Shown: one piece after another, positions 52,965 through 64,000 of the stretch
Layout: each line of letters begins with the position of its first letter
Numbering within the stretch: position 1 is the first letter of the stretch
Assembly: GCF_022539315.1 (NCBI RefSeq)
Contig: NC_066329.1
Coordinates: 5,245,072 to 5,309,071, forward strand
Direction: 5' to 3'
Length of the DNA: 64,000 nucleotides
From: Serinus canaria
Taxonomy: Eukaryota; Chordata; Aves; Passeriformes; Fringillidae
Program-made: the position numbers and the translations under genes
The notes under the pieces: generated by a model
What the model was told of the DNA's origin: nothing
The model's input: the letters and a program-made list of their open reading frames with translations, nothing else
Databases searched by the model: none

Positions 52965-53020
52965 GGAGGGTTTTGTGTGGGTTGGGGTTTTTTCCTTTGG
53001 GTGGGGTTTGGTTTTTTTAA
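52965..53020. repeat. G/T-rich low-complexity tract
   Basis: GGGAGGGTTTTGTGTGGGTTGG and GGGTGGGGTTTGGTTTTTTT make up a G/T-biased strand. Similar tracts lie at 21851-21896 (same strand bias) and 17582-17625 (opposite strand, A/C-rich). Confidence 0.7.
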
Positions 53021-54699
53021 TAAAGCAATGGAATATTTATGACTTAAGAGTATTTGTTAAAGGAAATCATCAAAATGCAGGGGGAAAAAAGCTTTTTGTA
53101 CAAGACTTACTACCTTAAAAGAAAAAAAATACAGGAAACAATGGGTAAGGCTCTAAAAATAAATAAAAATGAAAAAGCCTATGTTCTATTCCTTCTCTTC
53201 TTCCCAAAGCAATGACTTCAGCTGAGTAACTCAATATTTGTGCTTTGGCACCACCATCCATAAAGACCAAACAGAGTGAGTTCATTCATCTTAAAAAGAC
53301 ACAAAAGAACTCCATCCTTTCCCATCCATGACTAACACACACGTGTAAGAGACTGTGTAAGAGACACTCAAAATGTGATGGCATCATTCAAAAAATTAGG
53401 AACTACAGGGATTTTGGTGTCAAACCCAGACTGAGATCTGAGAGAAACACGTGCCATGGGTGCAGCAGTTATGGGGACCTGTGGGAAGGGGCAAAACACC
53501 AGCAATTGTTTCAACCTTTGCACGGAATGGAGATTAAAGTAAACCTTGAAAAGGAAAATTAGAAGATTTAGGTCTTCTTCCCTTTCTAATGTTTTTGAAT
53601 CTGTTTATGCCAGAGATCCTTGTGGGGCAGCCTGGCCTGGCAGGGCACAGGGGAGTTGCTGAGGCACATTTGGGCACAGCATTCAGGGATGCAGAGTGAA
53701 GTTCTGTCTGAACTTTGGAGAAGCACTTGAGCCTCCACTCTAAGTTTAATGCACTTTAATGCTGCTGCACTGAGACCCTCAGGGTATTCCAAGGTCTGCA
53801 ATTTCCCAGGGCGCCATCCATGCCAGGGCTGGACATGGCTCCCTCACTGGGGTGACATTCGCTCCCCAGCTCTCACAGCCTGACCCCTCTCATATCATCT
53901 TCCTCCCCCTATTTCTCTCCCATTCTTGCATCCCCACCTTTCCCTCTAACTTATTCTGCCAGCACAGGGACCTCTGGAGAGGTGCAGCCACCAACAGTGA
54001 CAAAGACTAGGGCAGAAAATCCCAGCTGGGAGGAATTTTACCCTTTTTTTGGAAGCAGATCAGATTGAAATTCAGATGATCCTGCAAATGCAGCTGGAAG
54101 CATCTTCTCCTAGAGGCAAAAGCACCTAAGCCTTCCAATAGCACTCAGAATGTGAGCTAAGGAGGAAATAATCTAGAAATAGATAATAAATGTATTATTG
54201 GTGTTTAATCAGAATTTCTGCTGTATACATGAGTGTTCTTCAGGGCTCACATGCTGTAAGGAACACGTCCCTGTCCAGAACATTGAAACAAGCTGCACAT
54301 GGAACACACACAGCAATTACAAATAAATGTTGTGTTTCTGTGGTACCTGAAGGGCTTAAAACCAGCTCCCAGAATATCTAAAATATTGAAATTCTGCTTC
54401 AGTAGCAAAATGCTGCAACACATAAATAACTGTTCTGCAGAGCATCCAGACAGGCCTAAAAAGGACATTCTATGTTATGTCTTTTTTAGTGCTTTGTAAG
54501 AACAAACTTTGGATTTCTGCTGTTACAATGAGGACAAAAGTCAAAAGCCACATCCCCCCTTGCCTGTTTGCTCTGCTTCCTCCTGGGAATGTGGCAAGAA
54601 CTTCTGGAGAGCAGAAAGATCTCCATTGGTACAGGAATTTAGGAGCAATTCTTTGTCCTTTTATCCAGATTAGGGTGAGGATTTGAGGGTTTCTGTCCA

Positions 54700-54840
54700 T
54701 TTTGCATTATTGCCTATCGTTTTACTGCTAAGCTAATAATAAATTGATGATGAGCTCCAAGATCCATCATGTATTTCAGCTGGATAGCTGAAGCTGATAT
54801 GTTTGTCATCCATTAATTAATCTTTCGGAGGGTTTCAGGG
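54700..54840. promoter_or_regulatory. Candidate conserved non-coding block
   Basis: Unique sequence with stacked motifs: GCTAATAATAAATTGATGATGAG, CAGCTGGATAGCTGAAGCTG (containing an E-box CAGCTG and a near-inverted repeat) and CATTAATTAATC. No repeat or coding signature. Called only on motif density. Confidence 0.2.
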
Positions 54841-57800
54841 ATGAGAGAGAGAAACAATAAACCACTGAATAAATGGGATTTAATTCCCTTCCCCTCTCAT
54901 CTTCCATTACTCAGAACACACTCAGTAGGAGAAAGTCTATTTGACAAGAAGTATCAACATATTAAACACACACAAAAGCCATCCATCCTGCCAGTGCTTC
55001 CTGCAGCAGCAGCCACTAACTGTGATTAATTTACACTAATTTGGAGTTTAAAGAAAGACACTGATAAAATAATGTTTCTCCCACTATTAAAAATATGGAG
55101 AAAAACACACAGAAGGCAGCCAGCAATTCAGCAGTATGCAAGTCAAAAGTAAATTTACAAAATCTAAACTCTGTGTGTTATCATTGCCACGCTGCACACC
55201 TGAGGACTCTCCAGGCACTGGCAAGGACATTTCACCAAGGCAAGTCCATCCCACACCTGGGTCTCACCTCCCTCAGAGGCTTTTTGCTTTCTGAACCTTA
55301 AGAGAACAGATCAAAAGGAAGAAGGACACTGAACCTCCCCTCTGTGCAAGCAAACACAACCATTTTTGAAAACTGCACATTTCTGGTTTTACTTTTTACC
55401 TGCACTCAATAGATGCTGCTTAGTTTTTGTAGCTGTTCGCATTTTTTCATGTAATGAGAAAAATAATCTTAAATGTTTTATTAGGTGAGTGTTTGTCTGG
55501 TTACTTATGAATGTCTCATTTGCCAAAAAACAAAACCTAACTTCTAATTATTCATTCTCCTTCTGTACTATTCTTCCATCCCAAGGGCCAAGCTGGTTTT
55601 GATAAGAGAGATCATTGAGCAGCACTGCCCACACCCAAAGGCTTGGAGGAGCTGTCACCATTAGCTGGGGTATGGTGTCTTTCCTGGAGAGCAAAACTAG
55701 ATGGTTTTATTTAATTGTGGCTTCCTTGCAGCTTGCAATAAGAAAAATTGCATTACTAGTAAGATCTGAAGTTATAATCCACACTGCACTACTAAAGCAC
55801 TGCAATCCTTATCAACTCAGAAGTAAATCAGAACTTCCAGATAACTCTTGAACTCCATAATGACTTAGATGTGTCTTATCCTTCTACCTACACAATAAAT
55901 TTAATTATTCAGTTATTTTCCAGTATTACACTGATTTGGGTGGTTGTCAGGCAGCAATTCCACCTGTAATGACACCAAAATCTGCTGTGCTCTCACAGCC
56001 AGCTGTGCACTCAACGAGCAGTGTCAGACCACTCTCAGGTGATGTTAAATCTCAGTGAGAAAACAATGGCTCAAGTTTTATATCCTTACCCTTTCCCTGC
56101 GGCCACAACTCCAACCCATCTTTTATAAAGGCACATGCTATTGAAATAAGTTAAAATACATAGATTATCTCTGTGTTAATTTGGGAGTTTGAGCTCATAA
56201 TTTACTTTGTGTTTCCCCCTCTGTCTCAACTCATTAAATTCTTTACATCCATTAATCAGTGCAACAAGTGTCTGGAGCTAGAAGAGAAATATTCCCTGTG
56301 GATCTCATCTGAAGTTTCCTATGGAAAAGAGATAAATCAACAATCAGGAAATCACCACTGTCTTGTGCCAGCACACCCAGAATTCCTGTAAGTTTAAGGC
56401 ACTGTTGCCCAAATTTAAGTTATTGGCTGCCCTGAGGTTCCAAAAATCAGACCTCCTTTATTTCAGTGGAGTTTCACAGCGTGACATCAGAGCTACAATG
56501 AAAATCTGGGCCCAGGAGACAGAAAACTGAAGCAGAGGGAAAGGAGGAGTGGTCTAAGCCCTGGTGTAAATGTAAATGTGGATACTGCAGGTGCTCCCTG
56601 AGTTCTGTGCTTCTGGAATGGGAACTGCACTCCAGACACTGCTCATAGTGAGACTCTTCTGGGAAGACAATCCACACAGTAAGAAAAGGGACTTTTTAAT
56701 TTTTTTTAATTAGTATCTAATAATTCTGCAGGTTTCAGAACTGTTTGGAGCTGCTCTGGGGGTCGATCCAAAGTGAATTTCTTACCCTTACCTCATTCTA
56801 CAGCAATTTGAAGTCCAATGCACTGTGCCTGTATAAAGTATAATGAGTTTCTAACCTTTCTTTTATAATGTATATGCATGTTATCAGTAATAATATTTTC
56901 AAACACACAGCTCCAACAGTTTTAGGATAACACAAAACATTGGAAACACAGCCCTCCCTCCATGGGAGTTCCCACAGGAGCTGAGTAACAACCAAATCCA
57001 ACATTTCTTTAGCTATAAATCTCACGCTTTACCCCACAAACCATTCCAGCTTCCCTGAAGGCACAGAGGGATATTCAAGTAACAAAGGATTTAACAAAAG
57101 CTCTCCTAAGCTGTTTTATCTATTTATCATAGCAAGAGGGATCCAGACCTGAGTCTGGCTGGCTGGGGATGTTCTGCCCCTCAGAATCAGCCCTGGCACC
57201 ACCTGCAGATGGTTTTATTCCCAGAGCAGGAGACCACGACTGGATCCTGAGCTGAAATCACTTCTGAGGTTTTCTTACAGCTCCACTCCAAAGGTAATTT
57301 GGATAATGGCTCCAGCTTGCCTGGCCCTCTGACACTTTCTCTGCCTCCCTAAAACCACCAGGGGCATTCCTGCTGTGTTACCTCCAGGAAACCTTTCACC
57401 TTGCCTGGTGCATCTCTTGCTCAGCCTTTCCAAAATCATTATGTATTGACAGAACTGGATCTACAGCCACCCCAAACATAAATATGGTTCCATTTCACCC
57501 TGACCTCCCTTAAGCTTGGGGACTGCACTACATAAACCCAGCCCCACTCCTTACCTTAATCTCTTTAAGACAAATTAATTGCTCCTTAATTTCAGGACTT
57601 TTCCTCCCACAGATGAGTACCAAGCAATCCTACTGGAGCTACCAAACCACTTTTCTTTGGACATTCAACAATCTGTCTGCAAGCAAGGAACAACCAGTTC
57701 TGTCCACAGAAACTGGTGAAAATATCCAACACAAGAAAAGCCAGGACTTGGTTGTGCATTAAAAAGATTTATGGTTGTGCTCTCACAACTGAACATAGAC

Positions 57801-58889
57801 TTGACAGGATGAATTGGCCTTTAAAGATAAGACAGGTTAAAATCCCATTTCTGCCTAATTAGCAACTTCCCCAAGAGCAGGAGCTGGTTTGAGAGTAGAA
57901 AATCCCATGAAGGACCTTTACATGATGATAGTTCAGAGGAAATATTTTCCTGAAAGAGGAAGCAGATAACATGCTAAAAAAACATAGCTTGATTGTATCT
58001 CACAAATTATTTGCTCCCTCTTACCAACTTCCTGTAATTTTCTGACATGTAATTCCGAGGTGGAAAACAAAAGGAGCCCAGGATCTCACACTAACTGGTC
58101 ACCACCACCAAAAGAGCACATTAAGCCTCGTTAACAATAAAGGCCCCTCAGCATCCATTCTCCAGGGAGGAAGGGAGATCTGGCACAGCACCCACATCCC
58201 TGCCAGGCAGTGACCAGCTAACATCCCCCAGACTGGCTCAGGCTTTTATAGTTCCAAGGTTTGGCTTGGAATTTTGATGTCTTGTGGAAAAACCTCTTTT
58301 TGTTCAATTTACATCATCCTGAGTGCTGTACTGCAGGGAATTACAGTTCTGAATTCCACCAGAAAGCCCACTAAAAAGGAAGAAAACAAGAGTGAAAGGA
58401 CAGAGGGATGGTAAATGCTGTTCTCCTCCTTCCAGGCTGTATTATGGAATAAGAACAATGCTTTTTGGGATATAAAAAGGGTCAGAGCACAATGTATCAC
58501 CACTAGTGAATGTTCCAAGAGCTCTAAATAGCAAATTGGGAGTCTCAGCTCAGAGAACTTTAATTTCTTTAAGATTCAAATACCCCAGGAAAAATGTTCC
58601 TGCCTCAGAAAACAAGTGAAATAAAAGAGGAAGATCCACACTGTGGCACAGAGGACACCTGGCAGGGAAATTCAACTCCTAATGTTCATCTGCTCATTGT
58701 GTCCAATCTCTTGACAGCAATCTTGTACCAAACCAAAGCAGCTTCTTCCCACAGCCCAAGTCTGCATCCACAGCTCTTCTGGGCCATGACACTCCTCGAC
58801 TGAGGTGGTGGCTTCCAAAAATCAAAGGAATCACAGTAAAATTTAGCCCAGAACCCTCCTGAGGCCATGGCCTGTAACCAAATCAAAAG

Positions 58890-59390
58890 TTAGCTAACGC
58901 TGCTCACACAAGTCTGGAGCATCTCCAGAGATGAAGATTCCATCATCTCTCTAGACAACTTCTTCCAGTGTTTGAACATCCTCCTTGGAAACAATTCTGA
59001 TCCAAAATTGAAATTTCTGCCCATTGAGGTAACTTTTTATGTTGTTTTCCATTTTCCTTAAGTACATCCAGAGCAGGAACCTGCTTCCCCTGTCTGCTGC
59101 CCCCACAGCCTGCCCATCTGAGGGGTTCCCATGGAACCCAGGGCTCCAGGTGGTCCCACCAGTGCCTAAGGGTGAGGAATAAGCCATTCCCAGAGCAGCA
59201 GGAATTATCCCCAGGGGAACTGCTACTGATCCATATTCAGGTCCTTGTCCACCAGGAGACCAGATCCTTCCCTACAGAAGCTGCTTTGTTGTCCCCAGGC
59301 TATAAGTGGTTGTCAGTGCAGGATTTTACTCCATCTCAGGTGCAACCTCTGGCATCAAACCCAGGACTGACTCTGGAGAAGGGTGTTGCT
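58890..59390 (-). mobile_element. Old CR1 LINE fragment (minus strand)
   Basis: Two diverged blocks match CR1 in antisense order. At 58930-59025, CATCTCCAGAGATGAAGATTCC, CTTCCAGTGTTTGAAC and TTTCTGCCCATTGAG correspond to the 3' untranslated region. At about 59220-59365, CCTTGTCCACCAGGAGACC and GTGCAGGATTTTACTCC correspond to the end of the reverse-transcriptase frame. No frame is intact. The block boundaries are estimates. Confidence 0.6.
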
Positions 59391-60554
59391 AACCAGAATG
59401 CCAACTGGACCCTGAACCATTCCCCCTGAGCCCAGCAGCTCAGCCTGTGCTCCATGCCAGAGACCAAAACCACCCCAAAAGCCCTGTTTGTCCAAAGTCA
59501 AGTCCAGAAGACAGCAGTGAAATCAGAAAATTCCAAGATCTCCATGTCCTGTTGTGCCTTTGAAAGCTTTCCAGCTTTTTAAATCAGCCCAGGCCAAAAC
59601 TGTCCAGTAAGAACAAAATATCAATTTAAAAGATGCAGACATATTTGGTACCATGCTCCTGCACTGAACAGATCTCCTTCCACCATACAGCAAGTTGTGT
59701 ATGCTAATATATGCTAATTAGGCAAGCTAATCCTCTGAGCTGAAAACCTGTTTCAAGAGGAGGTAAACTTCAAAACATTTCTCAAAAAAGCTTCCACTGA
59801 AATCCATATTCATTACCTTGCAGGCATGGATGTACCACAGCTTGGTACATTTGCAATTGGGCTTGACAGAAACCTGAACCAAGTGCATCCATTTGTCCAG
59901 AACTGATGGAGAAGATGGACTTGTGGAGGAAAAATCCTTTTCTCTTTAAAGAAGAAATGAGACCACTCCAAAAAATATTAAACACTGCCAGTCTCCCTCC
60001 TTGTACAAAGTAGGAAGCTGTGCATGATGATTCTCCCAAAGATAATTTTCCAAACCAACGCTTCAGAAATGTAAGGAATTTGTACCATGACTTCATTAAT
60101 AGGTGGCACATACAAATGATGTTCTGCTCTGAGTGACACAATATTTACTGCAGAGGCTGCTCCCTAAGGAAGCAGCCGTAGGAAATCCATCTCCATGAGC
60201 ATTGTTAACATTCTGTGCTCCAGGAAAAGCAAAGGGAATGCTGTGGCAGTGTCCAGTGGGTGACCATGCATGTATGTGTGTGTCCAGCCCCTGACTTCCA
60301 TGGATACACAGGGAGCTGCACAGGCACATGGCAGAGGAGGCCTTGGAATCACACAGGTTGTGCAGAAATGAGGAACTGTCACATAAAATCTGGAATCTGT
60401 TACCGATCCAACTGTTCCACTTAATCAAAAGCAAAGAGACTTCTAAGAGCTCTCTTGCTACTTCTGACAGCCAATTTCCCAAAGAAAGAGCAACTGTGCT
60501 AACAGATCTTAATAATTCACAGGGCCTGGAGAGGTTTTGCTTAAAAAAAAAACA

Positions 60555-60575
60555 GGAGGGAGGGAGGGAGGGAGG
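60555..60575 (+). repeat. (GGGA)n tract with G-quadruplex pattern
   Basis: Five to six GGGA units give four GGG runs (60558-60560, 60562-60564, 60566-60568, 60570-60572) separated by single As, a canonical G-quadruplex pattern. The tract is preceded by an A-rich run. Confidence 0.9.
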
Positions 60576-62763
60576 CTTTTCTTTTTGACAAAAACCAGCA
60601 AATGGCCTCTTGAAAACAGCAAGAAAAGAGTCTGCCCTGCCTACACGGAGTCTGCAGAGGAGAGGGAGCCAGAGCAGCGCCACATTCCTCATTCATTCCC
60701 TGGATTTAATGGCTTTTTCATGCCTGGAATGATGAACAACATGGCTGTCTCCAGTGGATTACCTGTCACACAAAGTGCTTACCTCCAGGACTACACCCTC
60801 TCTGCTGCTGCTGCAGCCTTTTATGGATGGTATTGTTCAGTGTATGACCTTGTTAGAAATGATTAAAAGAACAACTCCTACCACAGCTGATTAATCTGAA
60901 TTTAAGTAAAAAAAAAACCCAACTCTGGTAAGAGATTTATTTTCTCTCAATAGCAGGAGCAGTACATGCTATAACTTTGGTAGATTATGGTAAAGCCCTC
61001 CCAGAACAAGTAATAACCATTGCCTAATTCTTGGAAGAATAACCAATAAAAATGGCTCAAATAGAAAATGATTGAATATCAGCCCTGTCAGATGAACCTT
61101 CCAGGCTCTGATAAAATGAAACTTGCAGAGGAGTTTTTCTATAAAACAAACTAAATTTTATTACCAAACAGTAGAAAATTTCTGAAGATATTTGCAATAT
61201 AGTATACAGCTCTGAAGAAGTGTTCAACTTTATTCCTCCTTATATCAAAACCAGATGTTGCTGCAGAGGGAAAGGAAAGCCTAACTTGGGAGAGAAAAAA
61301 ATCCGCAGGATCCATAAAAAACCCATAGGTATGGAAGTGGTGTTTGACAGCGAAGGGAACGCAGCTGTGTACAGCCGCTGAGAATTCCCCAGGCACTTTG
61401 ATAAGGTAATTTCTTTGGAAAGGGATTTTTCTATTCCAGACACTTTTCAAAAGGCACAAGTGCCACTGCTGGCTGAGCTGTGGCCCTGCAGCCAGGCACA
61501 AGTGGCAGAGGTCTCTGTCCTCAGGTGCCTCTCAGCCCCTCTCTGTGTGGAAGGAGCTCCCGGATCCGGCCTCCCGACAGGAAACGGTTCCAGGCAGCAG
61601 ATGCTGGCTGGGACAAAGCCCATTCCCTGCCAGGAATAACTCTGAAACACTTCAAACAATAACATTTTTACTTTTTTGAGCACTGCCCAAAGAAAAATAA
61701 GTACAAAGAGGCCTGGAAATGCTGGCGTGATTATAGCAGAGAATAAACTACAACACAACCAAACCAAAAGTGGTCACCAAAGTCTCCTTTCTCACAAAAA
61801 GGAGTTGTAAAGTTTTGGAAAGAAAAGCAAAAATAATAGGGTAAAAGAGCTTCATTAAAAAATCCACATAGAGAAAATTATTTTCTCGGCTGTTTCAGGA
61901 AGGAATAATAAGAGCAAAATAATAAGAACAGGAGCACGATAAATGAGGGATCTAAGACTGCCTGAAAGTCTGTTTTACAGATTAGTGGTAAATGTGTTGT
62001 TTGCTTAATTTCTCCCTTGATTTAAAAGCAGAAACATGCCACTGTTCATTTTCTGGTATTTCTGTTCATTTTGTTTTCTTTTACTTCTGAAGAAAGATAA
62101 GACCTTTGTTGCCAAGCCCCATAAATCATGAATGACTACATGAATGCGTTCGGGGTCTCCTGTTGTCCACAGGCACTCCAAGCATGTCCTCTGTAAGGAC
62201 ACAGGCAGAAAAGGTGGAAGGGAGGTTACACAAGGGAAGGAATCAGGAATATACCCCAAACCTGCCTGCTACAGCTCCCCCCAAAGAGTAGCACAGCACC
62301 ACAGCTAAAATATCAGAAATAATTGTCATTAATCCTACAGGACAGTTGAGGCAAATTAGTTTGATGTCCATATTAAAAGCTCATCAGTTAAGCTCAGGAT
62401 ATGCAGAATTCAGTGGAATTCATGTAGGGTACCTCAGAGTGGAAAAGCCTCCCGAGTTGCATTAGCATTGTAACATCAGAGTCTGAATTTCACAGATGTC
62501 ACACTGCTGAACACGGAGTTTGGAGCTTTCAAGGAGGAAATATTTAAGCCAAGACTTCCATGGAGAGCATGGAGTGCAGAGTGTGTGTTACACTGCACAC
62601 CCTCAGCTGCTAGGGGAATTCAGGACTGAAATTCTGGGGCTCTCTGCAGTGGAAACTCAGCCATTGGCACCCAGAACTGTCAGGCACTGCCCAAAAGAGG
62701 TGGCTGAGCTTTGATCCTCCAGCTCTGTGGGGCTGCCAGCCTCGCCAAGGCTCTATAAGGAAC

Positions 62764-62790
62764 ACAAGGTACCCAAGGTACACAAGGTAC
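62764..62790. repeat. 9-bp tandem repeat (ACAAGGTAC)3
   Basis: Three units (ACAAGGTAC, CCAAGGTAC, ACAAGGTAC) differ at one base. The 9-bp period keeps frames open. Confidence 0.85.
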
Positions 62791-64000
62791 TTCTACTCCA
62801 TCTTTCCTGCAAAAAAAGAAGGTATTTAATATTTTCATACTCATTTGGAGCTCATATTTTGTCAGTAACAAAACTACTTCTGAAACCTGAAAAGTTGAAA
62901 GTGTGAGCTAAAGCAGAAATGAAACATCTTCCAAAAAAAAGGTATTCCTATGGGAATGGCAGGTCTGCCAATGCCTGCCCATTCCCACTCAGCCAACTCA
63001 CAGCAGTGAGTGAATTCAGTCTCTAAATCAACATAATCCAAGAGCAAAGAGTTTTGTTGCTGCACCTACAGAAAGTCTCTTTATCAGGCTTTTCTTTATC
63101 AGAAAATTATTACTGTGCAGCAATTCAACTTGTGCACTAAGCAACACTAACTATACAGAATTGACATTAAAAATTAAATAATTATACTGTACATTATTAT
63201 TACTATTGGCTAAAATAAATTTTTAGGTAATTTCTCAAAACAATTCATGGAATTCAGATATTTACTGCAATGCATAGGCGACTGCTTGTTCTGGACACTA
63301 TTAATAATTCAACTCGAACTTATTTCAACTGCATCTCATGGAGCTCTGTCAAAAAACCTCCTGCACAATGCAATGAGGGTGTTTCTGCAACACACACCAT
63401 TATTTCCAAACACACCTTCCACTAGTCCAGGCTGTTGTGACTATGTTAATAAAGTGTATTTTTCAAAGAAGAAAATAAAGAGTCTGTAAACAGAGGCTCA
63501 TAAATAGAAGCAGCAGCACAGGTGATCATTGACTTCTGACATCACAGAAATTATCACTATTTTCCACAAAAAAAAGAAGTAATGCTCACAATAAGAAAAG
63601 GCCACAAATTAAAGCTCATTCTCACCATTCCAGTAAAAGCATTAAAAAGATGTACAGGGGGTTCAAGAGTACTTGAATATCTTCTAGCCCTGACTGTTCC
63701 TGACCCAGCCAGAACCAGTGTCTGAAACTCCCCAAAGCACTGGGGTTTATCCTCAACTTCACCTCAGGCCCCTCTCTCAACTACTGTGAGAGCAGCAAAT
63801 TTGATTTAACTGCACCAACTGACCTGTAATGCCATTAATGACAACAGTCAGTCTAATAAAACACTTAATGCCTCCAAACTCGCATTTCCAGCCTATAAAG
63901 GCAGGAGAAAGGCAGATAATTAAACAGCTTTCCTATAAAACCCAGCCCCATCTGGCTGCAGCTCATTTTCCCAACTGCAGGATCATCAAGCACAAGACTC

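Noticed and set aside
60537..60866. Plus-strand frame with FPGFNGFFMPGMMNN and an Ala run
   Set aside because: The Ala run comes from a short CTG tract; no splice context or family match.
61237..61400. Plus-strand block reading GMEVVFDSEGNAAVYSR then TGA, and an opposite 116-codon frame
   Set aside because: Both strands look equally coding-like, the plus frame is broken and neither is recognised.

Overview
The window is vertebrate nuclear DNA, almost certainly from a bird. It is mostly non-coding and A+T-rich. The few interspersed repeats I can recognise are old CR1 LINE fragments, the typical avian retroposon, and I see no mammalian SINE- or L1-like sequence. No bacterial-type genes, operons, CRISPR arrays or recognisable viral genes were seen.

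I can assign one gene. On the minus strand, two short exons with strong splice sites and compatible phases (34001-34085 and 29678-29761) encode consecutive pieces of the N-terminal domain of a Mediator kinase-module subunit. They contain ENGLSYECR, then FVRIGKW and KDEKPVNK. Paralogue-specific residues favour MED13L over MED13. By the human protein they cover about residues 105-160, probably exons 3 and 4. The gene runs through the whole window from high to low coordinates. Exon 2 should lie above 64000 and exon 5 below 1, because neither is visible here. Only 169 bases are therefore confidently coding; the rest is intron 2 (34086-64000, partial), intron 3 (29762-34000, 4239 bp, complete) and intron 4 (1-29677, partial).

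The introns are not featureless. Intron 3 holds a compact cluster within about 700 bp: a G-quadruplex-type G tract, a CpG-dense patch, and a five-copy 25-bp tandem repeat that carries a GATA-type site in each copy. Intron 2 holds a real CpG island near 41.4-41.9 kb with a 36-bp internal duplication, a 16-bp G+C-rich minisatellite near 47.4-47.6 kb, CR1 fragments and a GGGA tract. Intron 4 holds another CR1 fragment, a small CpG-dense patch, a short perfect hairpin and several A+T-rich, homeodomain-site-rich blocks that resemble conserved non-coding elements.

Many open reading frames of 60-226 codons exist on both strands. Apart from the two exons, I recognise none of them. A few look protein-like and have splice-like borders; they are reported as low-confidence observations because none can be joined to MED13L in frame. 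I found no clearly novel biological system. The strongest leads are the possible intragenic promoters or enhancers within MED13L.
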